A stretch of 50,300 bases of DNA from Spirochaetales bacterium (GCA_017629575.1 JAGBWX010000118.1:1-50300), one strand, 5' to 3'; positions 27,252 through 36,354 are shown, counted from the first letter of the stretch. The notes: a model not told the origin generated them from the letters alone. A program made the numbers and translations.

Positions 27252-29765
27252 ATGGCAACTGAAGAACATATCAGATACGGCAAGTCCACAAAAGAAATCG
27301 CAATGGACTTCGCTGAACAGCTTAAGTACAACCAGGACGCAGACCTATATCATACAACCCAGGAAGGCAGATATCAGACAATTGCATACGCAATCAGAGA
27401 TAGAATCATCCACCAGTGGCATCTTTCAAGAAAGACACAGAGAGATAAGCATTCTAAGAGAGTATATTACCTCTCTCTTGAATTCCTCATGGGAAGAGCA
27501 ATGACAAACAACATCATCAACCTTGGCATTGAAAAGAATGTTAAGGAAGCTCTTGCAAGCCTCGGCTACAGCTATGAGGAACTTGCTGATGTTGAACCAG
27601 ATGCTGGTCTTGGAAACGGAGGCCTTGGTCGTCTTGCTGCATGTTTCATGGACAGCCTTGCAACACTTGAACTCCCTGCTTATGGCTATGGCATCAGATA
27701 CAATTATGGTATTTTCAGACAGCAGATCAGAAACGGCTGGCAGGTCGAACAGCCAGACAACTGGCTCAAGGATGGAAATCCTTGGGAACTCAAGAGACCA
27801 GACCTTATCTACCCTGTCTATTTTGGCGGTGAAGTAAAGTACATCAACGAAAACGGAAAGGACACATTCAAGTGGGTTCCAAACGAACTCGTTAACGGCA
27901 TGGCTTACGACACACCAATTGTTGGCTACGGTGGCAAGACAATCAACACTCTCAGACTTTGGTCAGCACAGAGCCCAGATGGCTTCTCATTCCAGGAATT
28001 CAACTCTGGAGACTACACAGAAGCTGTAAGAAACAAGATCAATGCGGAGACACTTTCTCAGGTTCTCTATCCAAATGATACTCTCTACATGGGCAAGGAG
28101 CTCAGACTCAAGCAGCAGTATTTCTTCGTATCCTGCTCACTCCAGGATATCGTAAGACGCTTTAAGAGAACTGGCAGCTACGACTGGAAGAAGTTCCCAG
28201 AAGAAGCAGCTATCCAGCTCAACGACACTCACCCATCACTCTCAGTTCCAGAGTTGATGAGACTTCTCATTGACCAGGAAGGCCTTGGTTGGGACGAAGC
28301 TTGGGATATTACAGTCAAGACAATGGGCTATACAAACCACACACTCATGCCAGAAGCACTCGAGAAGTGGCCACTCCCAATGCTTGAGAGCATCCTCCCA
28401 AGACACATGCAGATCATTTATGAAATCAACCAGAGATTCATAGAAGAGGCTGTTGCATTCTTCCCTATGCATACAGACAAGATTTCAAAGGTTTCAATCA
28501 TCGAGGAATCAACACCAAAGATGGTAAGAATGGCAAACCTTTCAATCATTGGCTCTCACTCAACAAACGGTGTAGCAGCTCTCCACTCAGACCTTCTCGT
28601 AAAGTCCATGTTCCCAGAGTTCTCATTGATCTATCCAGATAGATTCAATAACAAGACAAACGGCATCACACAGAGAAGATGGCTCCTTGATGCAAACCCA
28701 GGGCTTGCAAACCTCATTACAGATACAATTGGCAGCAAGTGGATTACAAACTTCGATGAAATTGCAAACCTTAAGCCATATGCTGAAGACCCTGCATTTG
28801 TTGAAGAGTTTGCAAAGATCAAGTACCAGGCAAAGCTCAATGCAGCATCATTCTTGAAGAAGGACTGTGGAATCATCCTCAATCCAGAGACTCTCATCGA
28901 CGTTCAGGTTAAGAGAATCCATGAGTACAAGAGACAGCTTTTGAATGCACTCAATGTAATCATGATCTATAACAGAATGAAGAGTGATAAGGCTTACAGA
29001 GACTCCTTCACACCAACAACATTCCTCTTCGGCGGAAAGGCTGCACCTGGATATGTGAATGCAAAGCTCATCATTAAGTTCATCAATAACATTGCTAAGG
29101 TTGTTAACTCAGATCCACAGGTAAACAAGCTCTTGCAGGTACACTTCATGCCTAACTATAGAGTAACAATGGCAGAAAGCATTATTCCTGCAACAAATAT
29201 CTCGGAGCAGATCTCAACAGCTGGTACAGAAGCTTCTGGTACAGGCAACATGAAGTTCATGGTTAACGGTGCGCTTACTATGGGTACTCTCGACGGTGCG
29301 AACGTAGAGATTGCAGAAGAAGTTGGCAGAGACAACATCTTCATCTTTGGACATACTGAAGACCAGATTGCTGCTCTCAGCAAGAATTACAATCCATATG
29401 AATGGGCATATTCAGATCCAGAGATTAAGTCAATGCTCGAGCTTGTTGACTCTTACCACTTCAACATCCACGAGCCACACATCTTCGAGCCACTCAAGAA
29501 GTCACTCTTCGACTACGGTGACAAGTATTATCTCTTCGCAGACCTTAGAATGTACCATGATGAACATGAGAGAGCTACAAAGCTCTACAGCGAAAACCCA
29601 GCAGAATGGAACAAGAAGGCTGTTATCAACATTGCATCCTCTGCAAAGTTCTCATCAGACAGAACTATCAAGGAATATGCTGATGAAATTTGGAAGATTA
29701 AGCCATGTAAGGTTAAGAAGTCCAAGGATGATTCAGTACTTGAAGATGCAAAGAATGTAGACTAA
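27252..29765 (+). CDS. glgP: Glycogen phosphorylase
   Basis: This enzyme cleaves alpha-1,4 glucan with phosphate to give glucose 1-phosphate, using pyridoxal phosphate. The 837-residue cytoplasmic protein matches the family over its whole length. Visible signatures are YYLSLEFLMGRAMTNNIINL near residue 72, AIQLNDTHPSLSVPELMRLL, YTNHTLMPEALEKWPLPM, and the PLP-lysine segment EASGTGNMKFMVNGALTMGT, in which the lysine follows GNM. A GGAG ribosome site precedes the ATG. It is a single-gene unit with an inverted repeat upstream and a strong terminator downstream. It indicates storage or use of glycogen or maltodextrin. Confidence 0.98.
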   Translation: MATEEHIRYGKSTKEIAMDFAEQLKYNQDADLYHTTQEGRYQTIAYAIRDRIIHQWHLSRKTQRDKHSKRVYYLSLEFLMGRAMTNNIINLGIEKNVKEALASLGYSYEELADVEPDAGLGNGGLGRLAACFMDSLATLELPAYGYGIRYNYGIFRQQIRNGWQVEQPDNWLKDGNPWELKRPDLIYPVYFGGEVKYINENGKDTFKWVPNELVNGMAYDTPIVGYGGKTINTLRLWSAQSPDGFSFQEFNSGDYTEAVRNKINAETLSQVLYPNDTLYMGKELRLKQQYFFVSCSLQDIVRRFKRTGSYDWKKFPEEAAIQLNDTHPSLSVPELMRLLIDQEGLGWDEAWDITVKTMGYTNHTLMPEALEKWPLPMLESILPRHMQIIYEINQRFIEEAVAFFPMHTDKISKVSIIEESTPKMVRMANLSIIGSHSTNGVAALHSDLLVKSMFPEFSLIYPDRFNNKTNGITQRRWLLDANPGLANLITDTIGSKWITNFDEIANLKPYAEDPAFVEEFAKIKYQAKLNAASFLKKDCGIILNPETLIDVQVKRIHEYKRQLLNALNVIMIYNRMKSDKAYRDSFTPTTFLFGGKAAPGYVNAKLIIKFINNIAKVVNSDPQVNKLLQVHFMPNYRVTMAESIIPATNISEQISTAGTEASGTGNMKFMVNGALTMGTLDGANVEIAEEVGRDNIFIFGHTEDQIAALSKNYNPYEWAYSDPEIKSMLELVDSYHFNIHEPHIFEPLKKSLFDYGDKYYLFADLRMYHDEHERATKLYSENPAEWNKKAVINIASSAKFSSDRTIKEYADEIWKIKPCKVKKSKDDSVLEDAKNVD

Positions 29766-29790
29766 TCTGCGTCAAAACACACATATGAGA

Positions 29791-29822
29791 AACAGGGACA
29801 CTGTGAGTGCCCCTGTTTTTTT
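29791..29822 (+). terminator. Terminator of glgP
   Basis: AACAGGG pairs with CCCTGTT, and CACT with AGTG inside it, with one mismatch between the two stems. Seven or eight Ts follow. It begins 25 nt after the glgP stop. Confidence 0.9.
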
Positions 29823-29838
29823 CATTGCATTTATTTTT

Positions 29839-30666
29839 TTAGCAGAGTTCCATGAAGATTTCGTATTCTTGAGCTGTATAACAGTAAAATACAACGTACA
29901 TCGGCCACTCTGGATGGTATTCGAAATATCCCATTACAGACTGAAGTGCAATCTCAATCGCAGGCTTCTTAGGATAACCATATACACCTGTACTGATCAG
30001 AGGAAACGCTACAGACTTCAAACCGTTCTCTCTAGCCCTCTCCAGTGCTGTGATATAGCAAGAGGCAAGACGTTCCGCGTCTTTTTCCCGGTTTCTATAT
30101 ATAGGGCCAACAGTATGAATGATGTTAGAGCATTTCATATCATATGCCTTGGTTATCTTTGACTCACCGCACTCACAGCCATTGAGAGTAAGACACTCTT
30201 GGTAAAGCTCTATTCCGGCAGCATTGTGGATAGCACCATCAACACCGCCACCGCCAAGCAATGTACGGTTTGCAGCATTTACAACTGCATCACCCTCAAA
30301 TTCTGTAATATCGCCATGCACAACTGAAATCTGTGAGATATCCAAAGCTGAGATGATTTCCTCAATGAAGTCCTTTTCGATTATTATTCCATTGATTACA
30401 AAGCCATCATAGTCGACAAATTCATCTACAAAAGCAGAATAAAGGTCATAGAAGCTAATCTCACGGAGGCCTTCACCCTCCTCCAATAGTTCGAGATACT
30501 CATGATCATGATCTTTGATTGTCTTTCCAGAAAGGTATGTTTCCTTTCCTAAGAGAGCAGCTTCTAGTAACACATGGAATAGTGCATCATCGAAGTCTAC
30601 AGTTGGATTTAAAACGATTTTCTCTGTAAGTTTTTTTATCGCTGTTACGTCTTTTCTATTTCTCAT
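29839..30666 (-). CDS. Macrodomain protein with N-terminal extension
   Basis: Macrodomains bind ADP-ribose and often remove ADP-ribose or acetyl-ADP-ribose from targets. Residues about 110-275 form a YmdB/AF1521-type macrodomain, with VVHGDITEFEGDAVVNAANR, the LLGGGGVDGAIHNAAG loop and LISTGVYGYPKKPA. The catalytic-type Asn and Asp/Gly loop residues are present. The zinc-binding Cys/His motif of SirTM-linked macrodomains is not. The first ~105 residues are an additional acidic domain ending DGFVINGIIIEKDFIEEII, faintly like the SseB fold. No ribosome site is seen; its ATG overlaps the TGA of the upstream gene (ATGA), so translation is coupled. Confidence 0.88.
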   Translation of the reverse strand: MRNRKDVTAIKKLTEKIVLNPTVDFDDALFHVLLEAALLGKETYLSGKTIKDHDHEYLELLEEGEGLREISFYDLYSAFVDEFVDYDGFVINGIIIEKDFIEEIISALDISQISVVHGDITEFEGDAVVNAANRTLLGGGGVDGAIHNAAGIELYQECLTLNGCECGESKITKAYDMKCSNIIHTVGPIYRNREKDAERLASCYITALERARENGLKSVAFPLISTGVYGYPKKPAIEIALQSVMGYFEYHPEWPMYVVFYCYTAQEYEIFMELC

Positions 30667-31217
30667 ACTGTAAATATAGTACTATTTATTCCAGTTTCAT
30701 CAAATATTGGCGACAAAAGAGATAGTAACCTATTCCAATATGGAGGATAGCCATTGCAGCCTCTATAAGATAAGGCGTGCTTCTTTTCTAAAGTAACATC
30801 GAGAGTCCAAGTCGTGCCATCTAACAGCTCTGGATTGTAGAAGTTGCTTTTCCAACCTGTGAGATATAATTCATTGAATAAAGAAAAGCAGAAACTCTTC
30901 CAGTAATCAGCGGAAACAGCGCCCTTCTTATCTAACCCTAGTTTTTCAGATGAAATCTTATATTTGATAACGTTATCGCCTGCTGTAATTTTTAATGCTA
31001 TTACATCTTTATTGGCATATACGCCATTGATCGATAAATAGAAGCTCTTAACAATCGAGGAATATTCAGACTTTCCACAAACAGTACCAAACTTCTGCTT
31101 GCAAGCTTTGCATTTAAATGCACTATTCTGAGAGATATCTACTCCCATTTCAAGCTTGCCACCATAATCTATTTGCATCACCTTCGTGCTTCCGCACTTA
31201 GGACATACAACATCCAT
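30663..31217 (-). CDS. Zinc-ribbon protein of unknown function
   Basis: This 184-residue protein begins MDVVCPKCGSTKVMQIDYGG. Cys5, Cys8, Cys36 and Cys39 (CPKC, CKAC) form an N-terminal zinc ribbon; the remaining ~140 residues are mixed alpha/beta with many aromatic residues and are not recognised. The start at 31217 is chosen for its GGGGA ribosome site; an in-frame codon at 31247 lies before the likely start of transcription. The stop overlaps the macrodomain start by ATGA, so the two proteins probably act together. No signal peptide or membrane segment is seen. Confidence 0.75.
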   Translation of the reverse strand: MDVVCPKCGSTKVMQIDYGGKLEMGVDISQNSAFKCKACKQKFGTVCGKSEYSSIVKSFYLSINGVYANKDVIALKITAGDNVIKYKISSEKLGLDKKGAVSADYWKSFCFSLFNELYLTGWKSNFYNPELLDGTTWTLDVTLEKKHALSYRGCNGYPPYWNRLLSLLSPIFDETGINSTIFTV

Positions 31218-31248
31218 TTTATCTTCCCCCTTGATAGATAAAATCAAT

Positions 31249-31271
31249 ATTATATCCCTGTTGTATACAAC
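31249..31271 (-). promoter_or_regulatory. Promoter and operator-like palindrome of the zinc-ribbon/macrodomain pair
   Basis: A perfect -10 box TATAAT (31249-31254 on the minus strand) is present with no good -35 box. A perfect 12-bp palindrome GTTGTATACAAC (31260-31271) lies in the spacer just upstream. A repressor or activator bound there would control this promoter. The rest of the gap to 31492 is very AT-rich and holds no gene. Confidence 0.5.
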
Positions 31272-31320
31272 AACGCCTAAAACTAACCTGTTTTAGTAGA
31301 ACATCATCATCATTAATAGC

Positions 31321-31340
31321 ACATTTTTACGGAAAAATGT
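31321..31340. repeat. AT-rich hairpin in the 31.2-31.5 kb gap
   Basis: ACATTTTT and AAAAATGT pair over 8 bp with a four-base centre (ACGG on the plus strand). No T-run follows on either strand in the correct orientation for a terminator, so this may be an operator or a cruciform-forming site. It lies about 100 nt upstream of the zinc-ribbon gene. Confidence 0.35.
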
Positions 31341-31492
31341 AAAAAATAATTTATCTAGGATAAACCATCTATATTTAATATGAAAACAAGATATTTTCAA
31401 CATTAAGCTTGGCATTTTTGAAAAGTTTTTTATTTTTAGTAATTTTTTAAATATTTTATTAGATATTCAATAATTTATTAGAATACTATTTA

Positions 31493-32683
31493 TTAATAAC
31501 TAAATTTTAGTTTTATAGACTTTCCATCCATCTTTGGGGTTTTTCCAAATAGTAAAAGAATTGTTGGAGCAATGTCGACAATCCTACACTCCAGATTACT
31601 GCATTCAACATTGAAGCCAGAGAAAATCAAAGGAGAAAAAGGCCCCTTCTCAGGCAAGAATCCATGGGATGAAGCTCTCTTGATATTTTCCAGGAGAATT
31701 TCTGACTTACTATCCTTGAAAGCCACTGAATCGGCGGCCTCAACCTCAAACGAAAATTCTCCATCAAGGTTATAGTTATCAATAAGTTCCTTCTTTGTGA
31801 ATATTCTATCTATCGTTCCCGGGTTGTCCAAAGCAATTTGGCTAAGAACCTCAAAGGCCTCTTTTTCATCGATATCATTGATATAAATCTGAGAGGAAAG
31901 AGAGACAGTATAGCAATGGATTCTATCTCCATAGCCTTTTCTGTCTATCGCCTCCTGAAGATAGAAGTACTTTGTAAAGTTTCGGTGTCCATGATCGCCC
32001 AGAACAACAAATAGCGTATCATCAAAGATTCCAGCACTCTCGAAGGCAGATAAGACCTCACCTATCTTCTCATCGATGAAGGATATAGCATGAAGTACAT
32101 TTTCGCTCTCTGCTCCACAATTATGCCTTTGATGATCTAGGTATGAAAGATGTAGAAAGGACAAGCCAGGCTTTTCTTCCTTGATGATATCTGCATAAAC
32201 GCTTGCTGCAAAGTTATCCATTGCAGGCGTTCTCATCCAACAGAGCTTGTCCTTATGTCTTTTATAGAAATCGAAGCCCTTTGGAGAAGCTGCACTTCTG
32301 AACCTTTCATCAGAATCCTCAAATTCCCCATCTGCCCAAATTTCAGGAACAAGAATATCTATGTCAGCCCCGCCAAGAACTGGCCACATTACTGCAGCTG
32401 TCTTAACATCAACATAATCTGTTATTAAAGGCACCTTAATAGCATCCCTATACCATTTCCAGTCCCCGGTCTTTCTATCGTAGTTGTGAAAGAGTCCAGT
32501 TTTATTCGGATAACAGCCGGTCATGATTGATGCATGGCATGGATACGTGTAAGTAGGATAAATGCTCATAATCTTTGGCACTATCGCGGCCTTGGAAAGA
32601 AGCCTTCCCATGTTAGGAAGGCTCTCGAAATGCTTAAGGTCGCTCTCAATGAGGGCATCTATAGAAATTACCGATACGTACAT
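31493..32683 (-). CDS. Alkaline phosphatase-superfamily phosphodiesterase
   Basis: The 396-residue protein belongs to the type I phosphodiesterase/nucleotide pyrophosphatase branch, two-metal enzymes that split phosphodiester or related bonds. Visible features are the metal-ligand Asp9 in VISIDAL, the nucleophile Thr46 in PTYTYPCHASIMTGCYPN, the metal-binding YLDHQRH segment and the GDHGH motif. There is no signal peptide, so it should act in the cytoplasm. It is the last gene of the ABC transporter operon, and its ATG overlaps the stop of the previous gene (TAATG). This suggests that the imported compound carries a phosphodiester or phosphonate group. The exact substrate cannot be read from sequence. 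Confidence 0.88.
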   Translation of the reverse strand: MYVSVISIDALIESDLKHFESLPNMGRLLSKAAIVPKIMSIYPTYTYPCHASIMTGCYPNKTGLFHNYDRKTGDWKWYRDAIKVPLITDYVDVKTAAVMWPVLGGADIDILVPEIWADGEFEDSDERFRSAASPKGFDFYKRHKDKLCWMRTPAMDNFAASVYADIIKEEKPGLSFLHLSYLDHQRHNCGAESENVLHAISFIDEKIGEVLSAFESAGIFDDTLFVVLGDHGHRNFTKYFYLQEAIDRKGYGDRIHCYTVSLSSQIYINDIDEKEAFEVLSQIALDNPGTIDRIFTKKELIDNYNLDGEFSFEVEAADSVAFKDSKSEILLENIKRASSHGFLPEKGPFSPLIFSGFNVECSNLECRIVDIAPTILLLFGKTPKMDGKSIKLKFSY

Positions 32684-33309
32684 TAGAACTGCCAGCTATT
32701 GTACTCGAAAGGCTGTACTTCTGGTTCGCCCTTGTCGTTTTCTTCGTTCTTGCAATACTCGAGATACTCCTCGTAAACCTTTTTGATATCCACGCCTTCA
32801 AGCTGAGGGATTACCCTGCTTGCCTCTGTAAGGAAGTGAACCTCGTCTCTGCCCATTGCCCTGCCCTTCTTTGTATGGAGGTCATAAGCATAATCTGGAA
32901 CCTCTGCACCTCTACCGTGTGCAAAGTCCTTAATAAGCATATTCTTAACGTTATCAGAACTTCTTTCCTTGTACTGTCTGCAAAGATATCTGATTGCATG
33001 GATGAAGAAGATTGGCCTATCTCCATCGTTATAGAGGAATTCCTTTCTGATGTTGTTGAGTGTATAGATTAACTCTGGAGCGTGAACATCGCCAAAGCCA
33101 ATATCCTCTACTGAAATAGCAAGAAGTCTTCTCCACATCTTATCCTCGAACTGAGGGCTTGTGATGTACATCTCATAAGCTGCTGCGAGAGCATTGTGCT
33201 CAAGACCTCTTCTGATAGACTTCTGGAGCATTGAGATAACCTCGTCTCCTGAGATACCGTTTCTTGTTGTTACTGATGCCCATGGGTCATATGACATGAA
33301 TTTGCTCAT
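32683..33309 (-). CDS. Stand-alone RarA/MgsA C-terminal-like protein (copy A)
   Basis: This 208-residue protein resembles the C-terminal region of the replication-associated AAA+ ATPase RarA/MgsA (oligomerisation and helical domains) but has no Walker A or B motif. Shared features are LQKSIRRGLEHNALAAAYEM, the ISVEDIGFGD segment like SEDIG in RarA, and DYAYDLHTKKGRAMGRDEV near the end. Its paralogue is at 36366, and both lie in the same sugar-type ABC operon. It could be an adaptor that uses the helical fold, but no function is known to me. An AAGGA ribosome site precedes the ATG; the stop overlaps the phosphodiesterase start. Confidence 0.78.
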   Translation of the reverse strand: MSKFMSYDPWASVTTRNGISGDEVISMLQKSIRRGLEHNALAAAYEMYITSPQFEDKMWRRLLAISVEDIGFGDVHAPELIYTLNNIRKEFLYNDGDRPIFFIHAIRYLCRQYKERSSDNVKNMLIKDFAHGRGAEVPDYAYDLHTKKGRAMGRDEVHFLTEASRVIPQLEGVDIKKVYEEYLEYCKNEENDKGEPEVQPFEYNSWQF

Positions 33310-33314
33310 TTTTC

Positions 33315-34142
33315 TTATCCTTTAATGCCTGATGAAGAAACACCGGCTACGAAATATTTCTGAGTTACTGTAAAGAGGATGAGGATTGGAATAATAGCCA
33401 AGGATGCACCTGCAAGCTGGACTGGGATATTCGCACCACCTCTTTCCTGGAAGAACTTAAGCGCTGGAGTGATCATCTGCTTATCAATTGAGTTGATGAA
33501 GAGATATGGGTCAAGGAAGTTATTCCAGATGTTGATAAAGCTGAAAAGAACAGTTGTAGCGATGGATGGACCAGAAAGAGGAAGGAAGATTGATGAGAGA
33601 ATCCTTGGATGTGAACAGCCATCGATTCTTGCAGCCTCTGAGAAATCCTCTGGGATAGACCTAAAGAACTCTGTCATCAGCATAAGATAGAATACCTCTG
33701 TGATTTCAGGAAGAATGATTGACCACTTGGTATCGAGAAGATGGAGAGTCTTGAAATAAAGGTAACGAGGTACCATTGTTGTCTCACCAGGAACCATCAT
33801 AGTTGCTAGAAGCAAGCCAAGGATGAATCCTCTGCCCTTGAACTTCAATCTGCTAAATGCATAGCTAGCAGGAAGAGTAACCAAGAGACGAAGCAAAATT
33901 GTTATCACAACTGTTACGATTGTATTGGAGTACCAATCAAGGTAATTCTTATGCAAGAATACTGTCTTATAGTTCTCCATTGTTGGCTTGATAATGTAAT
34001 AGAAAGGCTCATATGCATCGCCAGATACTCTGAAAGAGATGAGAACCATCATGAAAAATGGAAATAATGCAACGAGTGCGATAAGCCATGCTGTTAAAGT
34101 AAGAGCCTTAGAGCCCGCACTATTTTTTATCTGTTTTCCCAT
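33315..34142 (-). CDS. ABC transporter permease, CUT1 MalG/UgpE type
   Basis: This 275-residue inner-membrane protein is the second permease of a carbohydrate-type importer. Six hydrophobic segments can be traced from LTAWLIALVALFPFFMMVLI to the C-terminus. The coupling-helix EAA motif reads EAARIDGCSHPRILSSIFLP. The C-terminal QKYFVAGVSSSGIKG is the usual end of MalG-type permeases (VAGVTAGAVKG). It overlaps the first permease by 16 nt. No ATPase gene is present in the operon, so a shared MsmK-like ATPase elsewhere is likely. Confidence 0.95.
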   Translation of the reverse strand: MGKQIKNSAGSKALTLTAWLIALVALFPFFMMVLISFRVSGDAYEPFYYIIKPTMENYKTVFLHKNYLDWYSNTIVTVVITILLRLLVTLPASYAFSRLKFKGRGFILGLLLATMMVPGETTMVPRYLYFKTLHLLDTKWSIILPEITEVFYLMLMTEFFRSIPEDFSEAARIDGCSHPRILSSIFLPLSGPSIATTVLFSFINIWNNFLDPYLFINSIDKQMITPALKFFQERGGANIPVQLAGASLAIIPILILFTVTQKYFVAGVSSSGIKG

Positions 34143-35023
34143 ACGGCCCTCACTTTATCAAGAATCTTGTTGAATGCAATGATGATCAATGTAAATAGAG
34201 TTCCCTCTGCAGCAGCAATGGAGAACTTCATATATGTGAATGCATCCTCGTAAATCTGAAGAGAAAGAACTCTAGAGGAAGATGCAGGTCCGCCATTTGT
34301 AAGTGAAACTACTGTTGTGTAGCTCTTGAATGAGTTGATGACTGTGATTGTCAAAAGCATGAAGAGCGCAGATGAAATCATTGGGAGAACGATATATCTG
34401 ATTCTCTGCAAGCCAGATGCGCCTTCTATATCTGCAACCTCAAAGAGATCGTTTGGGATATCCTGGAGAGCAGCAAGGATTGTGATTGTATTGAATGCCA
34501 TTGCAAGCCATGCACCAATGATAGCTGTCATAGGGAGAGCCAAATCTGGACTTGAGAACCACTTTGGGCCAGCTTCTCCAAAGGCACGGAAAATAGCATT
34601 GATAGGACCTTTTGTTGGATTGAATAGGTATTTCAATACGATACCGATAGCGATAACGTTGGTTACATATGGCAGATATGCCATTGTCCTGACGAAGGTA
34701 CGTCCTCTGAACTTTCTATTGAGGAGCATAGCTGTCAGGAAGCCACCGACCATAACAACTACTGTATAGATCAGTGCATACTGAAAGGATTTCTCCAGAG
34801 AAGTCCAAAAGGAATTGCTCTGGAGAACCTTTACATAATTCTCCAAGCCTACAAAGGTAGTATCAGAAACAGTCCTGATGGAGTTTCTGCCAAGAAAGCT
34901 GACTGCGAAGCCGTAGATGAGAGGATATACCTTAAATACGGCAAACAATACCACGAATGGGAGAATGAAAATATATCCCGTGCGTGCATCTCTTAAATTA
35001 CTTTTTGTAAGCTTGGTTTTCAT
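34127..35023 (-). CDS. ABC transporter permease, CUT1 MalF/UgpA type
   Basis: This 298-residue protein is the first permease of the importer. It has an N-terminal segment FILPFVVLFAVFKVYPLIYG typical of the family, about six membrane spans, and the EAA-like motif EVADIEGASGLQRIRYIVLP, in which the usual first EAA reads EVA. The ribosome site AAGGT lies over the stop of the binding-protein gene. It overlaps the next permease by 16 nt. The pair should form the membrane channel for the substrate delivered by the protein encoded at 35038. Confidence 0.95.
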   Translation of the reverse strand: MKTKLTKSNLRDARTGYIFILPFVVLFAVFKVYPLIYGFAVSFLGRNSIRTVSDTTFVGLENYVKVLQSNSFWTSLEKSFQYALIYTVVVMVGGFLTAMLLNRKFRGRTFVRTMAYLPYVTNVIAIGIVLKYLFNPTKGPINAIFRAFGEAGPKWFSSPDLALPMTAIIGAWLAMAFNTITILAALQDIPNDLFEVADIEGASGLQRIRYIVLPMISSALFMLLTITVINSFKSYTTVVSLTNGGPASSSRVLSLQIYEDAFTYMKFSIAAAEGTLFTLIIIAFNKILDKVRAVWENR

Positions 35024-35037
35024 TTCTGTACCTTAGA

Positions 35038-36354
35038 TTACTGAACGTTCTTGATAGCCTCATTAACTCTGTTAACAACGTTATCAATTGTTACATCGAT
35101 TGACTGGAGACCGAGGAAGTATGCTTCAAGCTCGTCTTCTACGATGTTGTCATACTCACCAGCAGCTGTACCGATGATGTCAGACTCTGTTGTGCCAAGA
35201 CCTGTGTTAATCCAAGCATTATAGATTTCATCAACTGTTACCTGACCGTTTGATGCATCAGCTACGCTTGAGAATGCGAGGTTCTTATCTTCCTCTGAAA
35301 GTGTTGCAAGAGCAGGAATACCACCCTCGTACTTCCACTGGTTTTCACCAAGCCAGAGTACGTACTCGAGAGCTTCTTCTGGGTGTGCTGCGTTCTTGTT
35401 AACTGAGACATAACCCATTGATACGAGGTTGTTTGCGCCGTTTTCATTGCCTGTTGATGGCATTGGTGCTACACCATAGCTCCAATCCTTTGGATAGTCT
35501 GTCTGGCTGTTAAGAAGTCTTGTGAACCAGTTGCCGTTAGGGAACATAGCAATGTGGTCACCAGCGAGAGCATAGTAGTTCCATGATGCGTTCTCGTTCT
35601 TGAACTCTTCTACTGACATCTGAACCTTGAGTTCGTTGCCGAGTGTAGCATAGAATTCGATAGCTTCTCTCCATCTTGGGTCATCGAAGTTACATGTTCC
35701 ATCTTCCTTGTAAAGAGGGATTTCTTCCTGCTTAGCAAGCATGATTGTCCATGGTGGGTCGATGCTCATGTGTGAGCCATAGATACCCTTTGAAGGATCT
35801 GTGAGCTTCTTTGCTGTCTCAACATATTCATCCCATGTCCAAGGACCTTCTGGATAAGGAACACCAGCTGCATCGAAAAGGTTCCTGTTAAAGAATACGC
35901 ACCAAAGTTCCTGCTTAACTGGAACTGAGTAGAATTCACCTGACTCGTCAGCTGGGAGGTAGCCACCGTAAACAGAATTTACGTCAACACCAGCTGCTGC
36001 TGCGAGCTCTGAAAGTGGTGCGAAGAAACCAGCTTCTACTCTTTCATAGTAGAACTTTGGTCCGAGAGATGGGATAACGTCAATTGTGCGACCTGCGAGA
36101 AGGTCAATATTAACCTTTGCATCGTGGTCATCGTCGTTGCCTGGTGTTGGCTGTACGTCAACATGGATGCCAGTCTCTGCTTCGAAATCAGCATTCATTC
36201 TGTTGTACCATTCTTCATTAGCATATGAAGCACGACATACTGTTGTAACAACTCTCTGTTCTGTTGAAGCTGTTGCGCTTTCATTTGAACCCTGTGCGAA
36301 GAGCATGGAAGCTGCAGCCACGATGAGCAGCGCTGTGCATACAATTTTCTTCAT
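35038..36354 (-). CDS. ABC transporter substrate-binding protein, UgpB/MalE type
   Basis: This 438-residue periplasmic protein delivers a solute to the two permeases. It starts with a signal peptide MKKIVCTALLIVAAASMLFA, probably cut after LFA; there is no lipobox cysteine at the cleavage point. The mature part belongs to the family-1 binding proteins (COG1653-like), with GPWTWDEYVETAKKLTDPSK and AMFPNGNWFTRLLNS as recognisable blocks. The sequence does not decide between sugars, glycerol phosphates or other polyols. It lies 11 nt after the RarA-like copy B and 14 nt before the first permease. Confidence 0.93.
   Translation of the reverse strand: MKKIVCTALLIVAAASMLFAQGSNESATASTEQRVVTTVCRASYANEEWYNRMNADFEAETGIHVDVQPTPGNDDDHDAKVNIDLLAGRTIDVIPSLGPKFYYERVEAGFFAPLSELAAAAGVDVNSVYGGYLPADESGEFYSVPVKQELWCVFFNRNLFDAAGVPYPEGPWTWDEYVETAKKLTDPSKGIYGSHMSIDPPWTIMLAKQEEIPLYKEDGTCNFDDPRWREAIEFYATLGNELKVQMSVEEFKNENASWNYYALAGDHIAMFPNGNWFTRLLNSQTDYPKDWSYGVAPMPSTGNENGANNLVSMGYVSVNKNAAHPEEALEYVLWLGENQWKYEGGIPALATLSEEDKNLAFSSVADASNGQVTVDEIYNAWINTGLGTTESDIIGTAAGEYDNIVEDELEAYFLGLQSIDVTIDNVVNRVNEAIKNVQ

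Noticed and set aside
31217-31492. CRISPR or tandem repeat in the AT-rich gap
   Set aside because: The region is AT-rich with short chance repeats only. No regular repeat-spacer pattern or cas gene is present in the window.
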